From positions 1 to 39,630 of the forward strand of contig SCTZ01000195.1 of the NCBI GenBank assembly GCA_004297765.1: a stretch of DNA of 39,630 bases. The letters are read 5' to 3'. Origin of the DNA: Chloroflexota bacterium (GTDB lineage Bacteria > Chloroflexota > Dehalococcoidia > FW602-bin16). A model generated the notes under the pieces. The model ran no database searches, was not told where the DNA came from, and saw only the letters and a program-made list of their open reading frames with translations. Positions 15,546 to 23,711 of the stretch are shown here, piece by piece; the first letter of the stretch is position 1; every line of letters begins with the position of its first letter. The position numbers were made by a program, and so were the translations under genes.

Positions 15546-16145
15546 TCAATGGCGGGTTTTCAGCCGATCGATGAACTCCGACGCCTGCCTCTTCGTCAGC
15601 TTGTTGGGGACCTGCCCGAATTCCTTCTGGGCGAGCTCATCGACGTCGCCGACAGTGAGTTGACGCTCGTTTTTGCCGATCGAATAGATCGCCTTGATCT
15701 GAGCTGCTGTGGCAGACATGCCAGCCGAGGGTCTCTCGTCGTCGAATGTATTGGGCGTCGGCATGGATCGCGTGTAGGTGCGCTCCTCCGCCGGACCAGG
15801 TCCGACGAAATCCTCCTCGCCGCTCAGTTCCTCGAAGGCGACCACGCCCACGTTAACCGCGTCGCGCAGGGCCCGCGCTTTGGCCCGTGTCTCGGCTAGC
15901 CGAATCAGGCATCGTTGCATGGCACGGTTACTGTTGAAGGGGGAGGCATCTCCCAGCCCCGAAAAGACGCCGCGCTCCGTCTCGACAGTAGCCTGGCATA
16001 CCGCAGTCTGTCCGTTCTCCTCAGAGGGGATCTGTATGAGTCGGGTCTCGATCCGCCGCAGCCCTTGCTGATGGGCTTCGTCGAGCAGACCAGCGAATAG
16101 GACAAATGACTTCCCGTCCCTCTCCACGATGAATTCCTTCTTCAC
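15546..16145 (-). CDS. Putative phage-type ssDNA-annealing (Rad52/Erf-like) protein
   Basis: About 200 residues, soluble. The first half carries a compact domain with IETRLIQIPS, a middle FSGLGDASPFN and then RLAETRAKARALRDAVNVG. This GDA...ETRAxxRALR pattern resembles Rad52-like and Erf/Sak single-strand annealing proteins of phages. After an acidic linker, the C-terminal 55 residues (ATAAQIKAIY...LTKRQASEFIDRLK) match a small helical module often attached to recombination proteins. The role, annealing complementary ssDNA, is inferred. An in-frame TTG at 16172 gives a longer frame, but AAAGGAG lies inside it, six bases before the GTG at 16145, which I prefer. It has its own strong promoter and no phage neighbours. 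Confidence 0.5.
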   Translation of the reverse strand: MKKEFIVERDGKSFVLFAGLLDEAHQQGLRRIETRLIQIPSEENGQTAVCQATVETERGVFSGLGDASPFNSNRAMQRCLIRLAETRAKARALRDAVNVGVVAFEELSGEEDFVGPGPAEERTYTRSMPTPNTFDDERPSAGMSATAAQIKAIYSIGKNERQLTVGDVDELAQKEFGQVPNKLTKRQASEFIDRLKTRH

Positions 16146-16235
16146 CACAAGCTCCTTTCCTTCCTTCGCCAAACGTTCGATCGTGGCTCGCCGGGACGTC
16201 CATTAAGATGGCGTCCCCGACGTGTGGGTGCACCC

Positions 16236-16264
16236 AATATAGAACATTTGTGCGCCTTCGTCAA
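16236..16264 (-). promoter_or_regulatory. Strong promoter for the annealing-protein gene
   Basis: On the minus strand TTGACG (16259-16264) and TATATT (16236-16241) are exactly 17 bp apart. The leader is about 85 bases and holds a GGGACG/CGTCCC hairpin. Confidence 0.7.
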
Positions 16265-16323
16265 GATCCCGCTGTCGGCGGATAACGGTTCAGAATTGTG
16301 GTGTTATTGTGGTGTTTAGGAAA

Positions 16324-16424
16324 GACAGCGTGGTACAGAGGCGGGGCGTCTTTCCCCACCCCCCGGGGCGGCATTTATGACGCCCCGGGGGGTGGGGCCG
16401 CGCCCTCGCGTACCGCAGCTTTTG
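16324..16424. repeat. Long imperfect palindrome with 17-bp perfect core
   Basis: Bases 16354-16370 and 16381-16397 are perfect inverted repeats (GC only except one A/T pair) around a 10-base AT-rich loop. Imperfect pairing continues outward to about 45 bases per arm (GCGTGGTAC against GTACCGC). Confidence 0.7.
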
Positions 16425-16472
16425 TTAGCGACCATCGTTGAGCCCACAACGCAAATGCCCTGCTTTCCGCAG

Positions 16473-16626
16473 AAGGGAGAGGGCGAGGGTTCGACCCACG
16501 GCGCCGGTGCGCCGCCGACCGGAGCCAACGATGACAGGCGGATCAGATCCGGACGGACAAGGAAGCTGTGTTGGAGGCGATAGTGCAGGCAGTGGCAGGG
16601 GGATCCTCACCCTAGCCCTCTCCCTT
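16473..16626. repeat. Inverted repeat with 18-bp arms (one mismatch)
   Basis: AAGGGAGAGGGCGAGGGT (16473-16490) pairs with 16609-16626 except at one position. The roughly 118 bases between are not coding. This AGGGAGAGGG type of arm is common in dispersed repeats of several phyla. Confidence 0.55.
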
Positions 16627-16717
16627 CGCGAAGGCAGAGGGGACGGTGCGTTAGGCGGGCGGGTGCAAAGCACCCGCCCGGGCATTGGATCGAAAAGCCT
16701 GGACCGTGTCCGGCGCG

Positions 16718-18250
16718 CTACTTGGGCGTCGGAATGTAGTGCCCGGTAGGACGCTTGCCTAGCGCGTAGGCCGTCGAGGTCTTCAGACCGGCGAGGGCCG
16801 TGATGATCGGAACGTAGACCGGCATGACCAGATAGAACAGGATGATATCCCCCATTCTGCGCCAGGGGCTGGCGGGCGTGCGGACGATCTCTGACACCGA
16901 GAGAATCTGCCAGAAGACGAACAGACCCATCAGCGACATCAAAGTCAGAGCGATGCTGCTGATGGTCTGGAGCGACTCGATTGGCGACGTCGAGTAGACT
17001 GATTGGCTGATCCACTGCACCGCGATCACACCGAGAGCGGGAAACGGGGACAGCGTATCGCGTTCAACGCCGCGCCACAGCTTAGACATGGTGTGGTACA
17101 GGTTTCCCTGGCTCGCGGCTTCGACAAACTCGTCAAGCGGCCCCTCGCGCCAGCGCGCGCTCTGGCGGAATAGCACGCGGAAGCTAGTCCAGTAGGCACG
17201 GAGACGGCCCACGACGGAATCGTCCTTCCCCATCTCCATGACGGGATAGACGCTCACGGGAATGGGCAGCCCGGTGACCTCGAAGCCCCGGCCGTACTTC
17301 ATCCTGAGGCGCAGCTCCACGCCGCTATCCTGGCTATGGGACTGGGTCGGCCAGAAGTCCACGGTCTGCAACAGCGAGAGCGTGGCCGCTGCCCCACTGA
17401 AAGCGATTTCCGGGGCCGTGTTCCAACCCAGTGTGAGGACCGAGGTGCCGAGTGCTGACAGGCGACTATGCAACGGAGCGTGCCAGTAGTCGTTGGTGAA
17501 CAGCACGACGGGCTGATAGACATGATGGATGCGGCGATCCCGCGTCATGTGATGATACATCAGACACGGAAGATACTCGGCGTGGAAGAGCGTATCGGCA
17601 TCCAGATCGATCACCATGATACGATCGGGGTCCAGACCTTGTCGCCTGGCGTCCTCGTACAGCACCTGACCGGCATAGTGCATGGCACTACTGGGACCTG
17701 GAAGCACCCAGCGCTCGACCGGATGCACGATCTGACGAACGGTCATGCGTCCTGCAAACATATCGGCGAGCTTCTCAACCGCGGGGGGCGTGATCGCGTC
17801 GTTGATCTCTGTGGCAAAGACGACCTCGACGTTGTGCAGACGACCACCCGACTTGGGCCAGTTCGACTCGTAGATCGACTCGAGCGTCTCTCGCAGGAGA
17901 GGCAGATTTCCCTCGCGGAAGGCGCGGATCAGGAAGATGCAACGGTAGTCTTCCCATCCCGAGTGCGCCTGAAGCCGCGACAGCCAATCAGTCCTCGTGG
18001 CGGAGAGCAGCCGCCGGCGTGTGAACATGGCTCCGATACCGAAGCTGCTAGTGCGGAGCACGAAGTAGGCGACGCTGAGGGCGGCCAGGATGGTCCCTGC
18101 GACGGGATTGATGAGGGTCAGCCAGATCGGGGAGAGAAGGAAAGTCCAGCTGATGATGCCGGGCAAGGACTCCAGTAGACGAAGGCGGGAGGACGCAGAT
18201 AGCAGCAGGGATGCCTGCCTCGTCCGCGTACGCTCTATGGGTTCGTACAT
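16718..18250 (-). CDS. Processive-type GT2 membrane glycosyltransferase
   Basis: A 510-residue protein with transmembrane helices near residues 28-65 and at the C-terminal end (about 400-500), and a catalytic GT-A domain between. VIDLDADTLFH (about 213-223) supplies the DxD, HSQDSG (305-310) the acceptor-side acidic site and QSARW (363-367) the QxxRW signature of processive synthases such as cellulose and hyaluronan synthases. It probably polymerises or adds sugar at the cytoplasmic face and may pass product outward. No PilZ domain is seen, so c-di-GMP control is not indicated. A longer frame opens at 18280, but GGAGG stands four bases before the ATG at 18250. Confidence 0.82.
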   Translation of the reverse strand: MYEPIERTRTRQASLLLSASSRLRLLESLPGIISWTFLLSPIWLTLINPVAGTILAALSVAYFVLRTSSFGIGAMFTRRRLLSATRTDWLSRLQAHSGWEDYRCIFLIRAFREGNLPLLRETLESIYESNWPKSGGRLHNVEVVFATEINDAITPPAVEKLADMFAGRMTVRQIVHPVERWVLPGPSSAMHYAGQVLYEDARRQGLDPDRIMVIDLDADTLFHAEYLPCLMYHHMTRDRRIHHVYQPVVLFTNDYWHAPLHSRLSALGTSVLTLGWNTAPEIAFSGAAATLSLLQTVDFWPTQSHSQDSGVELRLRMKYGRGFEVTGLPIPVSVYPVMEMGKDDSVVGRLRAYWTSFRVLFRQSARWREGPLDEFVEAASQGNLYHTMSKLWRGVERDTLSPFPALGVIAVQWISQSVYSTSPIESLQTISSIALTLMSLMGLFVFWQILSVSEIVRTPASPWRRMGDIILFYLVMPVYVPIITALAGLKTSTAYALGKRPTGHYIPTPK

Positions 18251-18575
18251 TGTTCCTCCGTTTGTTGGTCGGACGGTCAATAGTGGACCAGCACCGCTAT
18301 GGTGAGTTTATGGGCGCCGCAGACGTACAGTCTCGGATCGTCCCCCCGATTATTGCTGAACCGTCTGACCTAAACTGGCATTAAGCGTGCCAAGCACGCT
18401 GCCGCAAGGGCGGCATTGAAACGCCGGGTGGGTAGTGAGGTTGGTTTCGGTGGATAGCACCGGCGTTTGAGGCTGCGCGCCGCGTGATGCAGGGCAGCCA
18501 GCAGAGTCATGTGTCTCGCGGGCGGAGGGAATCTTCGTCCGCGGAATGTTGATCGCTCGCGCCGCCTGGCGCGCA
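18251..18575. other. 325-bp intergenic region with a cluster of hairpins
   Basis: It lies downstream of the NtrC-like gene and upstream of the GT2 gene, both on the minus strand. The only structure is the hairpin cluster at 18384-18468; no convincing promoter was found. Confidence 0.45.
18384..18468. repeat. Three consecutive hairpins
   Basis: AGCGTGC/GCACGCT (18384-18400, 3-base loop) and GCCGC/GCGGC (18401-18414, 4-base loop) are followed by AAACGCCGG/CCGGCGTTT (18419-18427 with 18460-18468). It could be a terminator array, a structured leader or a REP-like repeat. Confidence 0.5.
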
Positions 18576-19949
18576 TTAGTTCTCGCTGATCCCGTACTCT
18601 TTGATCTTCGCGTACAGTAGCCGACGGTAGATCCCCAGGATCTTGGCCGCCTGACTACGATTCTCGTGGGACTGATGCAGAGCCTCCACGATCATCTGAC
18701 GCTCAACCTCAGACAGCACGTCCTTCATGGGCACTTTCTCGCGTACCTTCTGTTGCAGATCAATGAACTTGCGCTCGGACCATTGCTCCTCGAGATACAG
18801 GTGCTGACTGGTAATCGTGCCTCCCCGCGCCATGACCACCGCCCGTTGCACCGCGTTTTCCAGTTGGCGCACGTTGCCAGGCCAATCCTGACCCTGCAAG
18901 ACAGCCAGTGCCTCTTCCGAGATGCGGGCCGGCGGGCTGGAATGACTGAAGCGGTGCTTATCGAGGAAGTGATCGACTAGCACAGGGATATCTTCTCGAC
19001 GCTCGCGGAGCGGCGGCAAGTGGATAGTTATGACGTTCACGCGGTAGAACAGATCCTCTCGGAAAGTCTTCTTCTGCACCTCCTCCTGTAAATTCTTGTT
19101 GGTCGCGGCGATGACCCGCACATCCACCTTAATAGGCATAGAGCCGCCCACGCGCTCGATCTCACGTTCCTGCAGCACGCGCAGAAGCTTCTTCTGCGTG
19201 CTGAGGCTCATCTCCCCGATCTCGTCCAGGAAGATGGTGCCCTTGTGAGCCAGCTCGAAGCGTCCTTTGCGCTGGGCGATGGCGCTGGTGAAGCTGCCCT
19301 TCTCGTGGCCGAAAAGCTCGCTCTCCAGCAGAGTCTCTGGCAGAGTGGAGCAACTCACGGTGACGAGCGGTCCGTTCTTGCGACTGGAGTAGGCGTGGAT
19401 CGTCCGCGCGACTAGCTCCTTGCCGGTTCCCGTCTCGCCCGTGATTAGAACCGTGGCGTCGCTGTTAGCGACGCGCCCGATGGTCTTGTAAACCTCCCGC
19501 ATCGCGGGGCTGTTCCCCACGACTCGCTCTGAGGTATCGCGCTCCAGTTGTTCGCGTAACGACTCGACCTCTTTCGAGAGGGCCTGGTAGTCGAAGAAGC
19601 GATTGATCGTGAGAAGGACGTTCTCCAGCTCGAAAGGCTTGGCGATGTAGTCGAAGGCGCCCAACTGGATGGCCTTGATCGCCGTGGTGGCGGTACCGTG
19701 GGCCGTCATCACTAGGACGGGCACCTCTATGCCGTCTTCCCTCAGTTTCTCCAGAACCTCGATGCCGGTCATCTTGGGCATCCGGACGTCCATGAGGATC
19801 AGATCCGGCCGGTCAGCCTGAAGAACGTCTAGGACATCGGCACCCGAGCGGGCCTCCATGGTATGGAAGCCCTCGCCCTCGAGAAACGTACACAGTAGTG
19901 TTCGAATGGAAGGATCGTCGTCTGCGACAAGAAGCTTCTTCTTGATCAC
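18576..19949 (-). CDS. NtrC-family response regulator with altered GAFTGA loop
   Basis: A 457-residue three-domain regulator. The receiver (1-120) has DDD at 10-12, phosphoacceptor D54, T82 and K104. The AAA+ domain has Walker A GETGTGKE (171-178), Walker B GTIFLDEIGEM (237-247) and the arginine-finger block FREDLFYRVNV. The Fis-type helix-turn-helix lies at about 428-455. Such proteins normally use ATP to open promoters with sigma-54. Here the sigma-54-contact loop reads GSFTSA (218-223) instead of GAFTGA: Phe and Thr are kept, but Ala2 and Gly5 are replaced by Ser. The GTG at 19949 has GGAGG six bases upstream. No sensor kinase adjoins it; the nearest kinase is at 25143. Confidence 0.92.
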   Translation of the reverse strand: MIKKKLLVADDDPSIRTLLCTFLEGEGFHTMEARSGADVLDVLQADRPDLILMDVRMPKMTGIEVLEKLREDGIEVPVLVMTAHGTATTAIKAIQLGAFDYIAKPFELENVLLTINRFFDYQALSKEVESLREQLERDTSERVVGNSPAMREVYKTIGRVANSDATVLITGETGTGKELVARTIHAYSSRKNGPLVTVSCSTLPETLLESELFGHEKGSFTSAIAQRKGRFELAHKGTIFLDEIGEMSLSTQKKLLRVLQEREIERVGGSMPIKVDVRVIAATNKNLQEEVQKKTFREDLFYRVNVITIHLPPLRERREDIPVLVDHFLDKHRFSHSSPPARISEEALAVLQGQDWPGNVRQLENAVQRAVVMARGGTITSQHLYLEEQWSERKFIDLQQKVREKVPMKDVLSEVERQMIVEALHQSHENRSQAAKILGIYRRLLYAKIKEYGISEN

Positions 19950-19983
19950 AGCTCGCCTCCAGGGATGTTACTTTTTCGTACAC

Positions 19984-20012
19984 ATTATACCTGATCCGGG
20001 TCGCGCTTGCAA
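19984..20012 (-). promoter_or_regulatory. Promoter of the NtrC-like gene
   Basis: On the minus strand TTGCAA (20007-20012) and consensus TATAAT (19984-19989) are 17 bp apart. The -35 box is the edge of a 35-bp sequence that is repeated upstream at 20082-20116. Confidence 0.7.
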
Positions 20013-20116
20013 AATTGCGGAGCAGCCGAATCAGCTTTCACCAGCTCGTTTTCAACGCCCTTCAGGACGCCCTTGGTGGCTTTGCAAAACTGCGGAGCAG
20101 CCGAATCAGATTTCAC
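20007..20116. repeat. 35-bp direct repeats (two copies) overlapping the promoter
   Basis: Bases 20007-20041 and 20082-20116 agree at 33 of 35 positions; both contain GCGGAGCAGCCGAATCAG. They are 75 bp apart. The proximal copy includes the -35 box, an arrangement expected of operator sites, though duplication of a repeat is also possible. Confidence 0.7.
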
Positions 20117-20123
20117 TCCAAGC

Positions 20124-20292
20124 GTAGTGGCGGACGGCTCTGTCCGCCAGGGGGGCAGGGGGCGCCCCTGACGCCATAGTTAGCGCTCATTAAGCGGGTC
20201 GCGGAGTGGGGTCCGAGTGGGAAGAACGAGCGTATCTGCGCGCAGACGCCTGCCCTCCCACCCCCCTGGCGGACAGAGCCGTCCGCCACTAC
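20124..20292. repeat. 169-bp element with perfect 32-bp terminal inverted repeats
   Basis: Bases 20124-20155 are the exact reverse complement of 20261-20292 and begin GTAGTGGCGGACGGCTC. No transposase is encoded, so it is MITE-like. Confidence 0.8.
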
Positions 20293-20400
20293 GTAGGATG
20301 GCTCGTCCGCCACTACGTAGGATGGCTCGTCCGCCATTACGTAGGATGGCTCGTCCGCCATTACGTAGGGTGGCTCGTCCGCCATTACGTAGGGTGGCTC
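20281..20400. repeat. 24-bp tandem repeat, five units
   Basis: Units begin GTCCGCCACTACGTAGG, at 20281, 20305, 20329, 20353 and 20377, with one or two base changes among them. The first 12 bases of unit 1 are the end of the 32-bp inverted repeat. Because 24 is divisible by three, the array reads as octapeptide repeats in several frames, but no ribosome site or protein-like context supports coding. Confidence 0.9.
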
Positions 20401-20418
20401 GTTCGCCGCCACAGCGTG

Positions 20419-23400
20419 TCAAGGTCTGTGAGAAGTGCTTGAGAGACCGGTCCGCGTGGCATCGCCAAAGAGCCGACGGGCCAGCCGGCCCAGCGTAGCG
20501 AGGCAGAACGCGCCGATTACCAGCGCAAGGGCAGCTCCACTGATAGCCCAGCCCAGGCGTACAGAGAGCGGAGTGTAGACGAATTCGACCTCATGGCTGC
20601 CCGCGGGGACGTAGACGGTCTGAAACAAGTGGTCGGCTCGAAGTAGCTCTGCTGGTTGCCCGTCCACACGAGCTTGCCAGCCCGGAAACGCTGATTCTGC
20701 GAACATTAGAAACGCCGGCTGATCGATTGTGACGGCAACACGCCGCAACTCCGGCTGATCGATAAGCAGGTCCGCCGAGCCGGGCGACGTGGCCGGACTT
20801 GCGGTTGCCTCATCGATACGTGCCTGCCGCGTGACTGACCCCGATTCGCGGGGATTTCCTGCATCTGTGTGCACCAGGGCCCGCCCTTCGTCGCCGGGCA
20901 TGGCGGATAATAGCACGACGTCGTCCGCAGGATGGCGAGCCAGGTGATCCAGCGTTTCGACGTCGGTGCTGGTCACAAGGGCGCGCGGAACCAGGTACAT
21001 CTGCGTCTTGGCGTCGAGATTCTCGTAGATCTTGACGTCGCCGCTATAGATGCGCCTGAATTTGCCGTTGGATGTGCTGGGTTCGGACAAGCCCAAGCGG
21101 TCGTCGACGAAGGTGAGCCCGTCGATCCTCAGCGCGCCAGAGGTTGACGTGAACTCGACGCGTACCTGTCGAACGGAAGTGGGAGCGTATAGGTTCAGGG
21201 TCGCGAGGTAGGTTGCCCCGCCTGGTAGCTCGACGGCCTGTGCAGAGGGCAGAGCGAACAAGGTCGCGCTGCTGTTGGACGAAAGCCAGCCGGATTCTAC
21301 GCCGGCCCGGATCGGCAGCACCTGGGTGCTGCCGTCGACAGCTTGCACGACCAGGCGCGCGATCTCTTCACCCCTGCTGAAGGTCTGACCTCCGTTCAGA
21401 TGGCTCAACAGTCGTAGCGAGGTTGAACGGAAATCTGGTACGGCGTCGAGGACGACCGGAGAACCGAACGTGGCGGTTATCGGTAGAGACAGATCATAGT
21501 AGACCCCGTCCTGCCAGAGATCTTTGGTCTTATCTGCCAGAACGTACTTCACGCCCATCCTGCCGAGAAGCCTGCTATCAGGCAGACTGCTCAATTGCAG
21601 GCGCAGGGTTGCGTCGGCCTGCTCGGCGGAGGTTCCACCACCTCCGAACTGCTGGGCGATCATCTGTTTGAGCTGAGCGTAACGCCGCAATGGTAGCACA
21701 CCGCCATCGTAGCCGTCCATGCTGGCCAGACCGAAGCGCATGGGGATGTTGGGTGTCAGCGTCTGACTGTACTTCAGGGTGATGAGAAAGGCTGTAATCT
21801 CATGAAGCGGCAGATCTCTCGCTAGCATGCGTTCCACCTCGGGCTCATCTCCCGGCACGAACTCCCCCGGACTAATGCTGAGTATCCGCGCGCTCCCCGT
21901 CTGAGTCAGCAACTGGGTCGCCGCCACGGGCGTGTTGATGTACGTCTCCAGCGGCAACGGCTGGTTTAGCTCCAGCCCCTGGGCCGCAAGCAGCAGCTCG
22001 CCGAAATACAGGCAGCCCAGTGGGACTGTGAGCCAGACTCCGCGCAGGCGCCAGAGACCCGCCGCGATTAGCAGAGTGCCCAGCCCCCCGAAGAGGAGCC
22101 ACAGAACGGGTGTCTCCGGGGTGGGAGGTAGTATGCTGCTGCGGAATGTCCAAAGAGCCAATCCGATGACGCACAGGACTCCGACGAACAGGAGCAAGGT
22201 GCGGATACGCGATTGGAGGGCTGATCTCTCTTGACAGCGCGTTCGCACTAGCGCGTCGGCGCCAATTCCCACCAGCATGGACGCCGCGAAGGTGTAAGCG
22301 TAGAGCCAGCGGGCCGGCACACGAAAGAGGTTGAGTCCGGGCACGTGTCGATAGAGCTTGGGATAAAGCGGGTCGTAGCCGCCCGTGGCAAGGATCACGG
22401 CCCCGATGGCCACCACCAGAGCGAACCAGACGAAGCGATTGCGGGGTCGTCTGATCAGCGCCAGGATGGCCAGCAGGAGCGGTGCAACCCCGATGTAGCC
22501 GATGTACTCGCTGAACGGGTTGGAGAAGTAGCCAGGCAGCAGGGAGCGGGCGAGCAGCAGCGGAGACAAGGAGAACGAGATGGCTTCGGCATACGGCAGC
22601 CCTCCCGACCGGATGGACTCCTTGGACAACTCGTACGTGGGTATCAACTGCACGGCGGCAAGGCCGATGCCCACCGACACAACGATGGCGCTGGTCGCCA
22701 GTAGGAAGAGTCGATCGTGTAGGACATGTCGGAGGCGTCCAGGTCGTTCGGCACCTAAGTTCTGTTCTGACCTGAGCCGCCTCTTTCCTGTCATCCTGAG
22801 CCGCGGCGAAGGATCTCCTCGTTGGACGGACCAAGAGCGTCTGAGCCACATGACAGGGCCTCGTGCGACCACAAACGGGGAGATTCTTCGCTGCGGCTCA
22901 GAATGACAACAGGGGGGCTCAGAATGGCAGAAGGGAGGCTGAGGTTCGGAAGGATCGCACAAGGCCTCCGACGACCTCCTGCCGTCTCCCCTGCGCTTTT
23001 CGCCGTCTCTGAGCTCAGGCATTACGAACAGGCGAAAGGCAACATAGCCGGCGAAGATCACTCCGATCAAGAAGGATTCCTGCGAGTGACCGGCCAGAAG
23101 CGCGAAGGCAAGGATGGTCGCCGAAATTAGTGCCCGGCGCAGGCTGCGCCGACGCACGGCCCAGTCGAAAGTGGCCAACAGCAGAGGGAGCCAGATCGAC
23201 GCGTTCAGTTGGTTGATGTGGCCAGCCTGCTGACCGAGAAAACCGCTGAACATGAAGACGAGCCCGCCGAGAAAAGCGGCCCCGCGGCTAACATGGACGG
23301 AGTGTTTCAGGAAGACGTACATGAACAGCCCGGCCAAGACGACGTGACTGACGATGGAGACTGTCACTGCCATGGGGGGCATGAGCGCAAGGTCCGCCAG

Positions 23401-23703
23401 ATTGGGCGGGTAGAACATAGCAGTCTGGATGTTGGCGAGGAAGGGGACGCCCATGAAGATGTTGGGATTCCAGAGTGGCAGCCGGTCGGACGCTATGGCG
23501 GCCGACGTGTAGGATTTATATGGGTAGAAGTAGGTAAAGAGATCGTAGCTAGCGAGGATCAGCCCCCCGAAGACTAGCTTCCAGTAAAAAGCGCACGTTA
23601 GTGCGCTCAGGACGATGGGAACTGCTAGGTTGCGGAGAGACCGGGCCACCAGGAGAGAGATCCGGCGAGCCCTGGTCCCGTGCGTGTCAGTTAAGGTGGA
23701 CAC
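20419..23703 (-). CDS. YfhO-family GT-C membrane protein carrying an in-frame dispersed repeat
   Basis: A giant 1,094-residue integral membrane protein. The N-terminal part has about a dozen helices with SYDLFTYFYPYK and LPLWNPNIFMGVPFLAN near residues 53-90, typical of YfhO (PF09586). The extracellular C-terminal part ends in the family's beta domain: FAESAFPGWQARVDGQPAE, VPAGSHEVEFVYTP, and a last helix. YfhO proteins are thought to transfer sugar from a polyprenyl carrier to surface polymers. Residues about 266-305 are not YfhO sequence: they are translation of a dispersed repeat (22790-22907) inside a cytoplasmic or external loop. The start is a GTG eight bases after the upstream GT2 stop, so the two are probably co-translated. 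Confidence 0.85.
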   Translation of the reverse strand: MSTLTDTHGTRARRISLLVARSLRNLAVPIVLSALTCAFYWKLVFGGLILASYDLFTYFYPYKSYTSAAIASDRLPLWNPNIFMGVPFLANIQTAMFYPPNLADLALMPPMAVTVSIVSHVVLAGLFMYVFLKHSVHVSRGAAFLGGLVFMFSGFLGQQAGHINQLNASIWLPLLLATFDWAVRRRSLRRALISATILAFALLAGHSQESFLIGVIFAGYVAFRLFVMPELRDGEKRRGDGRRSSEALCDPSEPQPPFCHSEPPCCHSEPQRRISPFVVARGPVMWLRRSWSVQRGDPSPRLRMTGKRRLRSEQNLGAERPGRLRHVLHDRLFLLATSAIVVSVGIGLAAVQLIPTYELSKESIRSGGLPYAEAISFSLSPLLLARSLLPGYFSNPFSEYIGYIGVAPLLLAILALIRRPRNRFVWFALVVAIGAVILATGGYDPLYPKLYRHVPGLNLFRVPARWLYAYTFAASMLVGIGADALVRTRCQERSALQSRIRTLLLFVGVLCVIGLALWTFRSSILPPTPETPVLWLLFGGLGTLLIAAGLWRLRGVWLTVPLGCLYFGELLLAAQGLELNQPLPLETYINTPVAATQLLTQTGSARILSISPGEFVPGDEPEVERMLARDLPLHEITAFLITLKYSQTLTPNIPMRFGLASMDGYDGGVLPLRRYAQLKQMIAQQFGGGGTSAEQADATLRLQLSSLPDSRLLGRMGVKYVLADKTKDLWQDGVYYDLSLPITATFGSPVVLDAVPDFRSTSLRLLSHLNGGQTFSRGEEIARLVVQAVDGSTQVLPIRAGVESGWLSSNSSATLFALPSAQAVELPGGATYLATLNLYAPTSVRQVRVEFTSTSGALRIDGLTFVDDRLGLSEPSTSNGKFRRIYSGDVKIYENLDAKTQMYLVPRALVTSTDVETLDHLARHPADDVVLLSAMPGDEGRALVHTDAGNPRESGSVTRQARIDEATASPATSPGSADLLIDQPELRRVAVTIDQPAFLMFAESAFPGWQARVDGQPAELLRADHLFQTVYVPAGSHEVEFVYTPLSVRLGWAISGAALALVIGAFCLATLGRLARRLFGDATRTGLSSTSHRP
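22790..22907. repeat. Dispersed GTCAT(C/T)CTGAGCCGC element, copy 2, inside the YfhO gene
   Basis: The left end GTCATCCTGAGCCGCGGCGA and the reverse complement of the right end, GTCATTCTGAGCCGCAGCGA, match closely, giving inverted arms of about 29 bases. The 118-bp element and its short flanks keep the reading frame open. Confidence 0.85.
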
Positions 23704-23711
23704 AGGCCACG

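Larger units (their letters stand above)
16146..16717. other. 572-bp intergenic region with two inverted-repeat elements
   Basis: Besides the promoter at 16236-16264, the space is occupied by inverted repeats at 16324-16424 and 16473-16626. No gene is supported. Confidence 0.5.
19950..20418. other. 469-bp region of promoter and repeats upstream of the NtrC-like gene
   Basis: No gene is supported. From the NtrC start outward it holds a promoter (19984-20012), two 35-bp direct repeats, a 169-bp element with 32-bp inverted ends, and a 24-bp tandem array that stops 18 bases before the end of the YfhO gene. Confidence 0.6.

Noticed and set aside
20281..20400. CRISPR array
   Set aside because: The 24-bp units are directly adjacent with no unique spacers, and no cas gene is present.
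20113..20442. Octapeptide-repeat protein on either strand
   Set aside because: The frames exist only because the tandem unit is 24 bp long; there is no ribosome site and the surrounding translation is not protein-like.
21872..22849. A 325-codon minus-strand gene within the YfhO region
   Set aside because: An Arg/Pro/Thr-rich shifted frame of the YfhO-family gene. I also considered whether it shows a frameshift at the repeat, but the main frame continues with good helices on both sides.
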